Source: Bacteroidia bacterium
GTDB lineage: Bacteria; Bacteroidota; Bacteroidia; Bacteroidales; VadinHA17
DNA length: 34,556 bases
Direction: 5' to 3'
Assembly: GCA_026391515.1 (NCBI GenBank)
Contig: JAPLEC010000427.1
Location: 1 to 34,556 of the forward strand
A program made the position numbers and the translations under genes. The notes under the pieces were generated by a model. It had not been told where the DNA came from. It worked only from the letters and a program-made list of their open reading frames with translations, and did not search any database. Positions 1 through 6,856 of this stretch are shown one piece after another (positions within the stretch are counted from its first letter, which is position 1; every line of letters starts with the position of its first letter).

Positions 1-451
1 CAGTCTGAAGCGGCTGTTTTACCGGCTGACGGAAAATAACTCCGGGAGCTTTTCTTTCAAATGGCATAGTAAACAATTCACCTCCGATTGGTCCTTTCCC
101 GTCAAGCGGTTGCCCGGTAGGAGAGATTACCCTTCCGAGCAATCCATTCCCGACATTGATGGAGGCTATACGTCCAGTACGCTTTACAATGTCTCCCTCG
201 TTGATCTCCTCAGTCGGGCCAAGCAGCACGGCGCCGATACTATCTTCCTCAAGGTTAAGGACGATTGCTTCCATCCCGTTCTCAAATTCAATCAGCTCAT
301 TCGACTCTGCGTTAGAGAGTCCGTAAATACGGGCAATCCCGTCGCCAACCTGAAGTACAGTACCGACTTCTTCCAGTTCGATGCCTGTCTGGATACCCTC
401 AAGCTGCTTGCGGAGAATACTGGTAACTTCCGCTGGTTTAATATTTGCCAT
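1..451 (-). CDS. atpA: ATP synthase F1 subunit alpha, N-terminal part (runs off the window)
   Basis: This is the first 150 codons of the catalytic-core alpha subunit of the F1Fo ATP synthase. It begins at the ATG at 449-451 with MANIKPAEVTSILRKQLEG, the usual alpha N-terminus that binds the delta subunit. The beta-barrel domain follows, with VGDGIARIYGL and GLLGRVISPTGQPLDGKG, and the piece ends in the conserved PFERKAPGVIFRQPVKQPLQ segment just before the Walker A region, which lies outside the window. It is the last gene of the ATP synthase operon visible here; atpG would be expected beyond the edge. The start lies 38 bases after the end of the displaced atpH 3' remnant. The visible part has no frameshift. 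Confidence 0.95.
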   Translation of the reverse strand, partial: MANIKPAEVTSILRKQLEGIQTGIELEEVGTVLQVGDGIARIYGLSNAESNELIEFENGMEAIVLNLEEDSIGAVLLGPTEEINEGDIVKRTGRIASINVGNGLLGRVISPTGQPLDGKGPIGGELFTMPFERKAPGVIFRQPVKQPLQT

Positions 452-488
452 ATTGTTGTTCTTAAAATTTTCTTATGCTATTTATGTA

Positions 489-572
489 TTATAACGATCT
501 CAGTGTATTGCTTTTAAGTTCTTTTTCAATTATCCTGAGTTTGGTCCTTACGCTTGCGTCAATATAATTATC
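489..572 (-). other. atpH: out-of-frame 3' remnant of atpH (C-terminal end of delta subunit)
   Basis: Read one frame away from the atpH ORF, this stretch encodes DNYIDASVRTKLRIIEKEL followed by KSNTLRSL and a TAA at 489-491. This is the recognisable extreme C-terminus of ATP synthase delta (compare the family ending of the type GD-x-x-IDASVRxKLxxLxKEL). It directly abuts the point where the first frame stops at 568-570. The segment between, which in the family carries the C-terminal domain up to the GGF-type motif (about 40 residues), is absent. So 489-915 is one ancestral gene with an internal, frame-changing deletion. No start codon or independent function is apparent for the remnant. Confidence 0.85.
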
Positions 573-915
573 TCGCAGTTGTAAGGACTGATTCCGTAAT
601 ACCCTTATATTCTTTCGTCTCGTGGATAAAAACCCGGGCAATTGCCGGAAGAAAATTCTCCCGGTTGTTTTTCACAACCATTTCAATAAGAGAGAAGGTG
701 ATTATTTCAACGTTTTTTGCCAGAATCTTCTGAAGGACATCAATTTTCTTAGTCGGTCTGATTATCGGGCTTTCAAGAAATTCTTTCATTTCAGGAACTT
801 TACAAATATCTGAAATGAAAATCATGTCCTGATATACCTTATCGAGCAGCTTTTTTTCAAGAGCTGATTCAAAAAGAGCCTTTGAGTATCGTACCGATAT
901 TTTACCGTTGTTCAT
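568..915 (-). CDS. atpH: ATP synthase F1 subunit delta, truncated by an internal deletion/frameshift
   Basis: Delta (OSCP-like) is the peripheral-stalk subunit that ties the alpha N-terminus to the b subunits. The 115 residues MNNGKISVRYSKALFESALE to ESVLTTAR are a good delta N-terminal helical domain plus the start of the C-terminal domain; the family is normally about 180 residues. The frame then hits TAA at 568-570, and the true C-terminal residues appear in another frame at 489-572. Adding about 40 missing codons to 115 plus 27 residues gives the usual family length. The order between atpF (15 bases upstream) and atpA is normal. Either this is a real lesion leaving only the alpha-binding domain, or it is a sequencing/assembly deletion; the sequence alone does not decide. 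The start is the ATG at 913-915. Confidence 0.8.
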   Translation of the reverse strand: MNNGKISVRYSKALFESALEKKLLDKVYQDMIFISDICKVPEMKEFLESPIIRPTKKIDVLQKILAKNVEIITFSLIEMVVKNNRENFLPAIARVFIHETKEYKGITESVLTTAR

Positions 916-930
916 CAGTCAAACAACCCT

Positions 931-1446
931 TTAGTTTTTATTAATGTTAACGTCCTTAAGATATTTATCAATAAGTTTTTCTTGCTCCTCGGTTTTGCTA
1001 AGCTTTTCACCAAGAACCATTGATGCTATCTCTACTGAAAGACTAGCCACCTGTTCATGGATTTCTGAAAGAGCTTTTGTTTTTTCTCTTTCAATTCCCG
1101 CTTTAGCTTTTTCAACAATTTTTTCAGCTTCTTCAGTTGCTTTTCCTTTTGCTTCAGCAATAAGTTTATCACGCACATTTCTGCCTTCTTTTAGGATAAC
1201 TTCGCGTTCTTCTCTTGCTTTCCGCAAAATAGCCTCATTATCACTCTGAAGTTTTAACATTTCTTCCCGTGCCATTTCAGCAGAAGCGAGTGATCCTTTA
1301 ATCATTTCATCTCTCTGCTTTATTGCAGCAAGAATTGGTTTCCATGCAAATTTTGCAAGCAGGAAGAAAAACAGGGAAAAAATCAATACCGACCAGAAAA
1401 GTGTGCCGATGCCAACAGATGTCAGACTATTACTTGCTAATATCAT
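931..1446 (-). CDS. atpF: ATP synthase Fo subunit b
   Basis: A 171-residue b subunit of the peripheral stalk. One N-terminal membrane helix (about residues 12-32, TLFWSVLIFSLFFFLLAKF) is followed by KPILAAIKQRDEMI, the typical transition. A long charged, alanine-rich coiled coil rich in Glu/Lys then runs to the end, where it would meet delta. Length and layout fit the family. It lies between atpE (66 bases upstream, with a hairpin between) and atpH (15 bases downstream), as in other Bacteroidota ATP synthase operons. The start is the ATG at 1444-1446. Because the predicted partner delta is broken here, the attachment of the b C-terminus is the step most likely to be affected. Confidence 0.95.
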   Translation of the reverse strand: MILASNSLTSVGIGTLFWSVLIFSLFFFLLAKFAWKPILAAIKQRDEMIKGSLASAEMAREEMLKLQSDNEAILRKAREEREVILKEGRNVRDKLIAEAKGKATEEAEKIVEKAKAGIEREKTKALSEIHEQVASLSVEIASMVLGEKLSKTEEQEKLIDKYLKDVNINKN

Positions 1447-1477
1447 ATTTTCTGAATTAAGAATTTACTGATAAAAG

Positions 1478-1502
1478 ATCCTGCAATCAACCATTGCAGG
1501 AT
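1478..1502 (-). promoter_or_regulatory. intercistronic hairpin between atpE and atpF
   Basis: A perfect 9-bp inverted repeat (ATCCTGCAA at 1478-1486, TTGCAGGAT at 1494-1502) with a 7-base loop lies between the c- and b-subunit genes. On the transcribed strand it is followed by only a weak CTTTTAT tract, so it is not a convincing full terminator. By position it could be a partial terminator or an RNA-stabilising 3' structure helping to raise the c:b ratio. That role is inferred. Confidence 0.55.
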
Positions 1503-1511
1503 ATCGTTTCC

Positions 1512-1733
1512 TTACTTAGTAATAAGTGCTACAACAACGGCAAACAGGGCAACCCCTTCAATAAGGGCTGCTGAAATGATCATTGCCAACTGAATCTTAC
1601 CTGCAGCCTCAGGCTGCCTGGCTATAGCGTCCATGGCTGATCCGCCGATTCTGCCAATGCCAAGACCTGCCCCTATAACTGCAAGACCTGCTCCGATTGA
1701 TGCCAGCACTACTGCTGCTTGTGCTTGTTCCAT
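1512..1733 (-). CDS. atpE: ATP synthase Fo subunit c
   Basis: A 73-residue proteolipid forming the rotor ring. Two glycine/alanine-rich membrane helices flank the polar loop ARQPEAAGK (residues 38-46). The ion-carrying carboxylate is Glu59 in AALIEGVALF. The residue after it is Gly rather than Ser/Thr, and the first-helix position used as a Gln ligand in sodium-type rings is Ile, so the sequence looks proton-type. The ATG at 1731-1733 (MEQAQAAVVL) is chosen over an in-frame upstream ATG at 1778: the upstream extension would overlap the end of atpB and add a non-conserved hydrophobic stretch. It sits 28 bases after atpB. Length matches the family. Confidence 0.95.
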   Translation of the reverse strand: MEQAQAAVVLASIGAGLAVIGAGLGIGRIGGSAMDAIARQPEAAGKIQLAMIISAALIEGVALFAVVVALITK

Positions 1734-1761
1734 AATGAAAAAATTTAATGAACAATAAAAA

Positions 1762-2844
1762 CTAATGATGCTCCTCAACTAATGCCAGACTGATAAACAA
1801 TGCCGATAAAAGTGTGAAAACATATGCCTGAAGGAATGCCACCAGTAATTCGAGGCAATCCATGAAAATCACAAAGAAAATTGATACCGGAGAAACCCAT
1901 ATTGAATCAAAAATAAATATCAGGGCCAGCAGGCTCATGACGATAATGTGTCCGGCGGTTATGTTTGCAAACAAACGGATCATCAGGGCAAATGGCTTTG
2001 AAACCATTCCGATCAACTCTACAGGTATCATGATAGGAAGTAGCCATACCGGAACACCCGGGGTTGCAAAAATATGCCGCCAGTAACCTTTGGTTCCACT
2101 TATCTGGATTATAAAGAAAGTAAATAATGCAAGTGTCATGGTTACGGCCAGATTCCCTGTTACATTGGCTCCGAAAGGCGGCGGAAACGGGATGAGCCCC
2201 ATAAGGTTGTTTATCAGGATAAAAAAGAATACTGATAAAAGATAAGGCATGAATCGTTCATAATGCTTGTAGCCAATATTCGGAATAACGACCTCGTCAC
2301 GTATGAAACAGATCACCGGTTCAAGAAAACTCTGAATACCCCTGGGATAGCTTATGCCAGATCTTTTATATGATCGTGACAGTGAGATGAAAAGCCAAAG
2401 TCCTATCAATACTGCGCCCAGCATTCCTATCACCATTTTGGTCATTGAAAAGTCAAGTGGCATATTATCCGTATCAACCTCTCCGGCTGCATTCACTGCC
2501 ACTATCTTGCCTGCATATTCCCCTTCCTCTTCAAGCCTGAAACCCTTATATTCATGTTCGTGTGCCAGTTTGCCTGAAAAGAAAAAATGGAGGCCGGTAC
2601 CTTTCTGGTAAAGGATTACAGGCAGATAAATAGCTACAGATTCCCCGTTCTTTTTTGTCAGAATATGCCATTCATGCGAGTTGCTTACATGTCCGATGAT
2701 AAACGAATTTGCATCAAATTTCTCTTTGGATTGTCCTTGTGTTGCTGTTTCCTGGGATCCATGTTCTTCCTGTCCCATGACCGGGAAGTTAAATGCTGAA
2801 AGGAAGAGAATAGAGAAAAGTCCCGTTAAAATCCGCTTTTTCAA
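1762..2844 (-). CDS. atpB: ATP synthase Fo subunit a
   Basis: A 360-residue proton-channel subunit a. As in many Bacteroidota it starts with a signal-peptide-like segment (residues 1-24, MKKRILTGLFSILFLSAFNF, then VMGQ) and an extra extracytoplasmic domain of about 110 residues before the membrane part. Membrane helices begin near residue 136. The essential arginine is Arg290 in ALMIRLFANITAGH, and the conserved NNLMGLIPFPPPFGANVTGN loop is at about 212-231. It follows the small membrane protein by 11 bases and precedes atpE. No damage is visible. The start is the ATG at 2842-2844. Confidence 0.95.
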   Translation of the reverse strand: MKKRILTGLFSILFLSAFNFPVMGQEEHGSQETATQGQSKEKFDANSFIIGHVSNSHEWHILTKKNGESVAIYLPVILYQKGTGLHFFFSGKLAHEHEYKGFRLEEEGEYAGKIVAVNAAGEVDTDNMPLDFSMTKMVIGMLGAVLIGLWLFISLSRSYKRSGISYPRGIQSFLEPVICFIRDEVVIPNIGYKHYERFMPYLLSVFFFILINNLMGLIPFPPPFGANVTGNLAVTMTLALFTFFIIQISGTKGYWRHIFATPGVPVWLLPIMIPVELIGMVSKPFALMIRLFANITAGHIIVMSLLALIFIFDSIWVSPVSIFFVIFMDCLELLVAFLQAYVFTLLSALFISLALVEEHH

Positions 2845-2855
2845 ATCTGTAGTTA

Positions 2856-3242
2856 TTATAAAGATTTGCTTTTCAGTGTTTTCAATATAACCATTACTGA
2901 AAACAAAGTGAATGTTAAATATAAAACAAAAAATAATATAACAGATGATAATCCTGTTTTTTTAGCAATAAAAAACCAGAAGAATGCAAATAAAAGCTCA
3001 GCAAGAAATTTGATGCTTACCACGACGAAACTGTGCAAGGTCTGGCTTGCAGGCTCTCTCCCCTGGCCTCTGAAAAAAAAGATCAGGATCAGAAGGGTAA
3101 TAAGTGTAAAAACAGCTGATGCTATACCTATTTCGTTGTAAGTCAAGCTGATATTGAAATTTGAAACGATAAAAAATCCTGCAACCAGTATCAGAATCTC
3201 CAGCAATGCCAGCAAAAAGATGGACTTGATCAGGGGTTTCAA
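2856..3242 (-). CDS. small four-helix membrane protein of the ATP synthase operon (AtpI-like position)
   Basis: A 128-residue protein with four predicted membrane helices (about residues 7-28, 37-59, 73-95, 99-122) and a short basic loop (RGQGREP) after the second. I do not recognise a specific family from motifs. Its position between atpZ (8 bases upstream) and atpB (11 bases downstream) is where operons in this phylum carry a variable AtpI-like protein, thought elsewhere to help c-ring assembly or ion handling. Function is inferred from position and topology only. Confidence 0.75.
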   Translation of the reverse strand: MKPLIKSIFLLALLEILILVAGFFIVSNFNISLTYNEIGIASAVFTLITLLILIFFFRGQGREPASQTLHSFVVVSIKFLAELLFAFFWFFIAKKTGLSSVILFFVLYLTFTLFSVMVILKTLKSKSL

Positions 3243-3250
3243 AAGATGTA

Positions 3251-3499
3251 TTATTTTTTTATTATGAAATCTTTTATGGCAACCCAGATTGCGGCAAAAA
3301 CTCCAAGAAGTGAAAGGATTATTGTAAAGACCGGCTTGCTGAATTCAGCCAGTTTATCAAGTTTAATACCGCCCCAGGTTGTAATAAAGATTATGACGCC
3401 CATCTGGACTGCTATTCCCGAATATTTGGCAAAATCTCCCAGTCCTTTATTTTCCTGGTCTTTCCGGTTCTTTTGTTCTTGCTGCTCCTGCTTCTCCAT
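3251..3499 (-). CDS. atpZ: AtpZ/AtpI-family protein (F0F1-ATPase gene 1 type)
   Basis: An 82-residue protein: a charged, Gln/Glu/Lys-rich N-terminus of about 20 residues, then two membrane helices around KYSGIAVQMGVIIFITTWGG and FTIILSLLGVFAAIWVAIKD. The G-x-x-x-D turn between them (GGIKLDK) is the family signature of the small ATPase gene 1 proteins that precede atpB. The start at 3499 makes it overlap the end of the bactofilin gene by 53 bases in a different frame. No later start keeps both helices (the next Met is inside helix 1), so the overlap looks real and implies coupled translation. Confidence 0.8.
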   Translation of the reverse strand: MEKQEQQEQKNRKDQENKGLGDFAKYSGIAVQMGVIIFITTWGGIKLDKLAEFSKPVFTIILSLLGVFAAIWVAIKDFIIKK

Positions 3500-3845
3500 T
3501 GTTGTTGTCGCTCATTTTGCAATTACCCGAAAAGATTGCTCCGGGTTCTATCGATAACCGAGTTGTAGCTATATCACCAAATATTTTCGAAGAAGCTTTT
3601 AGAATCAGCAGTTGATTTACAATGATTTTCCCTTCAACAATACCCGATACTTCAGAGTTTTTACAAACAACTTCACCTTTTATCTTTCCTGTTGTTCCAA
3701 TCACCACTTTGCCCTTTGTATTAAGATTACCGGTAAGTGAACCGTCGATACGTATATCGCCGCTGGATTTTACATCTCCGGTTATATCTGTCCCGTTGCT
3801 GACAAGGTTTATTGCCGGAGTTTCGGTCTCATTATATTTTGCCAT
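3447..3845 (-). CDS. bactofilin family polymer-forming protein
   Basis: A 132-residue bactofilin. The central right-handed beta-helix of short repeats, with glycine turns, spans about residues 16-110 (SNGTDITGDVKSSGDIRIDG, GNLNTKGKVVIGTTGKIKGE, VVCKNSEVSGIVEGKI). The tails are flexible, and the C-terminus is Asn/Gly/Pro-rich. Bactofilins assemble into cytoplasmic filaments linked to cell shape and envelope organisation. It is the first gene of the ATP synthase transcription unit, with a TAnnTTTG element 39-46 bases upstream, and it overlaps atpZ by 53 bases. The start is the ATG at 3843-3845. Its last codons are the overlapped part, so the tail composition may partly reflect coding in the other frame. 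Confidence 0.9.
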   Translation of the reverse strand: MAKYNETETPAINLVSNGTDITGDVKSSGDIRIDGSLTGNLNTKGKVVIGTTGKIKGEVVCKNSEVSGIVEGKIIVNQLLILKASSKIFGDIATTRLSIEPGAIFSGNCKMSDNNNGEAGAARTKEPERPGK

Positions 3846-3883
3846 AGTGGTTAGAATTTTAGAGATTCCAATTTAATAACTCA

Positions 3884-3891
3884 CAAATATA
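3884..3891 (-). promoter_or_regulatory. Bacteroidota-type promoter -7 element upstream of bactofilin/ATP synthase genes
   Basis: TATATTTG on the minus strand, an exact TAnnTTTG match, with the predicted start of transcription about 30 bases before the bactofilin ATG. A good TTTG -33 element at the 19-base spacing is not obvious. Likely the main promoter of the ATP synthase operon. Confidence 0.55.
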
Positions 3892-3919
3892 AAAACTATT
3901 GCAGAGAAAAGAATATGTT

Positions 3920-3988
3920 CGCCCCTAAATCCCCTGAAGGGGACCTTAAGGAGCAGTTTTTCAAGTCCCGCTTGCGGGATTGGGGGCG
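3920..3988. repeat. GC-rich palindromic repeat, three-way-junction form (copy A)
   Basis: An outer stem CGCCCC (3920-3925) / GGGGCG (3983-3988) encloses two hairpins: CCCC-TGAA-GGGG (3931-3942) and TCCCGC-TT-GCGGGA (3966-3979). The layout matches the copy at 32679-32754 and resembles half of the inverted pair at 18851-18990. It ends one base before the fabH stop codon, so it lies directly in the fabH 3' end, between the fabH cluster and the ATP synthase operon. It could act as a structured 3' end for fabH mRNA. Confidence 0.7.
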
Positions 3989-3989
3989 C

Positions 3990-4988
3990 TTATTTTGGGT
4001 CATAAGCCCATTTAAGATATATTGAGCCCCACGTAAATCCACCGCCAAATGCAGCAAGAATGATCTTATCACCTTTTCTTAGCTTGTTTTCATATTCCCA
4101 CAGGCAGAGCGGAATTGTTGCAGCTGTCGTATTTCCGTAATTTTGAATATTGATCATTATTTTTTCAGGGGGGAGTCCCATTCTTCTTCCGGTTGCATCA
4201 ATAATTCTGAGGTTAGCCTGATGTGGTACCAGCCATGCAATGTCATCTGGTTTCAGATTATTCTTTTCCATTATTTCTGCAGCTACATCAGCCATATTAA
4301 CCACAGCAAATTTGAAAACACTTTGTCCCTCCTGGTAAACAAAATGTTCTTTAGCTTCAATAGTTTCAAATGAAGCTGGTTTTGCAGAACCTCCGGCTTT
4401 AAGGTGAAGGAATTTCCCTCCGGAACCATCCGAATGAAAAATATGATCGATAATACCAACATCGTCTGTGGTAGGTTCCAGAAGAACAGCACCTGCTCCA
4501 TCTCCAAAAAGAGGACATGTAGTACGGTCCGTATAATCAACAATAGATGACATTTTATCAGCACCGACAACTATCACTTTTTTATATTTGCCCGTCTCAA
4601 TATATGATACACCTGTCTGAAGTGAAAAAAGAAAACCCGAACAGGCGGCTCCCAGGTCAAAGCTAAAGGCATTTTTTATTCCCACTTTGTCTGAAATTAT
4701 ATTGGCAGTCGCCGGGAAAGCCATATCAGGCGTAATTGTAGCGCAAATCAACAGATCAATCTCTTCAGGTGATGTATTTGTTTTTTCGAGTAACCCTTTA
4801 ACAGCCATTTCGCCAAGGACTGAGGTTCCCTGGCCGACGCCCTTAAGAATATGTCTTTCTTTAATACCGACGCGTTGCATAATCCACTCGTCGGATGTGT
4901 CGACCATTCTTGAAAGTTCCTGGTTTGTAAGCCTGTATTCAGGAACCCAGGCATGAATGCCAGTAATGGCCGCCCGTATTTTTTCCAT
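3990..4988 (-). CDS. fabH: beta-ketoacyl-ACP synthase III
   Basis: A 332-residue FabH, which condenses acetyl- or branched acyl-CoA with malonyl-ACP to start fatty-acid synthesis. The catalytic triad is visible: Cys116 in DLGAACSGFLFSL, His256 in VPHQANLRIID, Asn286 in NYGNTTAA. The N-terminal DTSDEWIMQRVGIKER segment and the C-terminal GGGFTWGS are typical. It follows plsX with 2 bases between, in the conserved order yceD-rpmF-plsX-fabH, so membrane-lipid initiation is probably co-transcribed with ribosomal protein L32. Full length and intact. The start is the ATG at 4986-4988. Confidence 0.97.
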   Translation of the reverse strand: MEKIRAAITGIHAWVPEYRLTNQELSRMVDTSDEWIMQRVGIKERHILKGVGQGTSVLGEMAVKGLLEKTNTSPEEIDLLICATITPDMAFPATANIISDKVGIKNAFSFDLGAACSGFLFSLQTGVSYIETGKYKKVIVVGADKMSSIVDYTDRTTCPLFGDGAGAVLLEPTTDDVGIIDHIFHSDGSGGKFLHLKAGGSAKPASFETIEAKEHFVYQEGQSVFKFAVVNMADVAAEIMEKNNLKPDDIAWLVPHQANLRIIDATGRRMGLPPEKIMINIQNYGNTTAATIPLCLWEYENKLRKGDKIILAAFGGGFTWGSIYLKWAYDPK

Positions 4989-4990
4989 AA

Positions 4991-5929
4991 TTAAATAGCT
5001 TCTTTAATCTTCTGAGCCAAATTAACATGTACAACTGCCCATGTCTGAAGGATCATATTCATTATGGCCTTTCTTTTTGATATTCCATGACCAATCACAA
5101 CATTGGCATTTATTCCCACGACGGGTGTTCCGCCAATATTCTCGAAATCGAGACGATCAAAAAATGAATCTTTTAAATTTCTTGTTTTATAGATATGATG
5201 AAATGCTTCAGTTTGCTTTAAAACGACATTCCCTACGAATCCGTCACATACTATAACATCTGCCATTGTTTCACTGAAGAGACTGTTTGCTTCAATATTC
5301 CCTTCAAAATTAAGGCCCGGATGTTCTTTCATCATTTCATAAGCAGCTTTAACAGCAGCAGTCCCTTTTGATTCTTCCTCTCCGATATTAAGAAGCCTTA
5401 CTGTCGGATTATTAACTTTAAGTACGTATTTGGCGAACAGAGAGCCCAGAATACCATACTGAAGCAGTACATCAGGTTTACAATCCGGACTTAATCCTAC
5501 ATCAAGGATTACAGAGTTACGGCTGTTTAGTGAAGGTACAATTGTTGCAAGGGCAGGTCGCAATACTCCGGGTATAACATTTACAGTATAACTGGCTCCA
5601 ACCAGCATTGCTCCTGTGTTTCCGGCGCTGCAAAAGCCGTCTATCTGTTTCTCTTTCAGCATTCTGTATCCTACTGCAATGCTTGAATCAGGCTTTTGTG
5701 AATAGGCCTTTGCCGGAACATCACCCATTTCAATAACCTGGGTAGTATGTACAATTTTAAAACGAGAGAGCTCACAATCTAACTCTTTCAGTTTCTTTTT
5801 GATAGAGTTTTCATCTCCTATCAGAACCAGATCATCTACGGCAGATAAATGTTGCAGGGAATCAACTGCACCTTCAATAACAGCATCAGGTGCAAAATCA
5901 CCACCCATAACATCAAGGCCAATTTTCAT
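4991..5929 (-). CDS. plsX: phosphate acyltransferase PlsX
   Basis: A 312-residue PlsX, which makes acyl-phosphate from acyl-ACP for the PlsY step of phospholipid synthesis, acting at the inner face of the membrane. Family hallmarks are the N-terminal IGLDVMGGDFAPDAVIEGA, the GFCSAGNTGAMLVGAS segment near residues 98-113, NIGEEESKGT near 181-190 and VCDGFVGNVVLKQTEA near 228-243. Length is slightly short of the usual 320-350 but both ends look normal. It lies between rpmF (25 bases upstream) and fabH (2 bases downstream). The start is the ATG at 5927-5929. Confidence 0.97.
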   Translation of the reverse strand: MKIGLDVMGGDFAPDAVIEGAVDSLQHLSAVDDLVLIGDENSIKKKLKELDCELSRFKIVHTTQVIEMGDVPAKAYSQKPDSSIAVGYRMLKEKQIDGFCSAGNTGAMLVGASYTVNVIPGVLRPALATIVPSLNSRNSVILDVGLSPDCKPDVLLQYGILGSLFAKYVLKVNNPTVRLLNIGEEESKGTAAVKAAYEMMKEHPGLNFEGNIEANSLFSETMADVIVCDGFVGNVVLKQTEAFHHIYKTRNLKDSFFDRLDFENIGGTPVVGINANVVIGHGISKRKAIMNMILQTWAVVHVNLAQKIKEAI

Positions 5930-5954
5930 TTTTTTACTGTTTCGTTACACGAAA

Positions 5955-6140
5955 TCAGGCACTTGTCTTTTTCTCAATAGCAAGCTTGCCTCTGTAAAAT
6001 CCGCACTCAGGACATACCCTGTGATACTTAACTGAAGAGCCGCAATTAGAACAGACTGACACTGTCGGAGCAGTTGCTTTATAATGTGTCCTGCGCTTAT
6101 CTCTTCTTGTTTTCGAGTGTTTACGTTTGGGATTTGGCAT
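5955..6140 (-). CDS. rpmF: 50S ribosomal protein L32
   Basis: A 61-residue L32. The N-terminus MPNPKRKHSKTRRDKRRTHY is the typical basic start, and a zinc ribbon follows with Cys30, Cys33, Cys43 and Cys46 (CSNCG ... CPECG), so this is the zinc-binding form. It is 12 bases downstream of the yceD stop and 25 bases upstream of plsX, the widely conserved arrangement. The start is the ATG at 6138-6140. Confidence 0.98.
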   Translation of the reverse strand: MPNPKRKHSKTRRDKRRTHYKATAPTVSVCSNCGSSVKYHRVCPECGFYRGKLAIEKKTSA

Positions 6141-6152
6141 TTTATTTTCTAT

Positions 6153-6674
6153 TTAATTGTTGTTTATTAATTTCTTCAATTCTTCCCAACGGGGATCCAT
6201 TCTGCCATCTTCATTAACGATATGTTGATTAAGCTTCATAAGCATTTCCGGATCACATCCGCTGATACCATTCTTGTCTTCAGGATGAACTCTTTGTATC
6301 GGCAACGCCAGAAGAATGTACTCATAAAAATATTGTTTCAGATCGAGATCATATTCATCTGCCGGAACTGTTATTATATCAGGATCGCTTTCATCGTTGA
6401 TTTTACCGAATTTAATTAAAAGCCTGTTTTCGCTATCAACCGGATGTGAAAATACCAGCAGACATCTGTCGCACGAAATACTGACCACTCCTTTAATTCT
6501 GATTGCCAGATTTATATGAGAAGATCTTTTATCGGCTTCAATGAAAGCTTCAAGCATCCCGTTTTTAACTTCCGACTCTTCAAATTGTTCAAAAAACTCT
6601 TTGTTAATCTCAAAATTAAAATTGTGACGTCCTTCTTTTAAACCGCTGATTGGTATGGTAAATAATCCGGACAT
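6153..6674 (-). CDS. yceD: YceD/DUF177 family protein (L32-associated)
   Basis: A 173-residue DUF177 protein, the usual partner directly upstream of rpmF. In bacteria and plastids this family is linked to 23S rRNA/50S accumulation. Visible features are the N-terminal MSGLFTIPISGLKEGRHNF, the central conserved SCDRCLLVF (two Cys, near residue 68) and the acidic DxDIITVPADEYDLDLKQY block followed by YILLALPIQRVHPEDKNG, as in the family. The ATG at 6672-6674 is chosen over an upstream in-frame TTG at 6717, because a good TATTTTTG promoter element at 6694-6701 lies inside the longer version and the shorter start matches the family N-terminus. It heads the yceD-rpmF-plsX-fabH unit. Confidence 0.9.
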   Translation of the reverse strand: MSGLFTIPISGLKEGRHNFNFEINKEFFEQFEESEVKNGMLEAFIEADKRSSHINLAIRIKGVVSISCDRCLLVFSHPVDSENRLLIKFGKINDESDPDIITVPADEYDLDLKQYFYEYILLALPIQRVHPEDKNGISGCDPEMLMKLNQHIVNEDGRMDPRWEELKKLINNN

Positions 6675-6693
6675 CTCAGTAAATTTTGGTCTG

Positions 6694-6701
6694 CAAAAAT
6701 A
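6694..6701 (-). promoter_or_regulatory. promoter -7 element for yceD-rpmF-plsX-fabH
   Basis: TATTTTTG on the minus strand, an exact TAnnTTTG match, placing transcription start about 14 bases before the chosen yceD ATG. No clear TTTG -33 element at standard spacing. It supports the shorter yceD start. Confidence 0.45.
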
Positions 6702-6824
6702 TGAAAGCTTATTCAATTAAAAAAATTATCAACAAAAAAGTAACATTTCCCCCTGTAAATGACAGGATACCGTTAAAAAACCGCCATTTACCGATTTTCC
6801 CTAACCACACCATGCCTAAAGTGT

Positions 6825-6832
6825 TATTTTTA
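6825..6832 (+). promoter_or_regulatory. possible promoter for the LiaF-like/LytSR operon
   Basis: TATTTTTA matches TAnnTTTG at seven of eight positions and would start transcription roughly 18 bases before the ATG at 6857. It lies in the divergent space (6675-6856) between yceD and the envelope-stress-like operon. Weak evidence on its own. Confidence 0.3.
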
Positions 6833-6856
6833 CCCTGAATTTAATCTTAATTAACA

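Noticed and set aside
110..517. Plus-strand open frame of 135 codons at the left edge
   Set aside because: It is the antisense shadow of atpA and the atpH 3' remnant; the minus-strand frame gives a clear alpha-subunit N-terminus.
1734..1778. Longer atpE start adding 15 residues
   Set aside because: It would overlap the end of atpB, and the extension does not resemble c-subunit N-termini; MEQAQAAVV fits the family.
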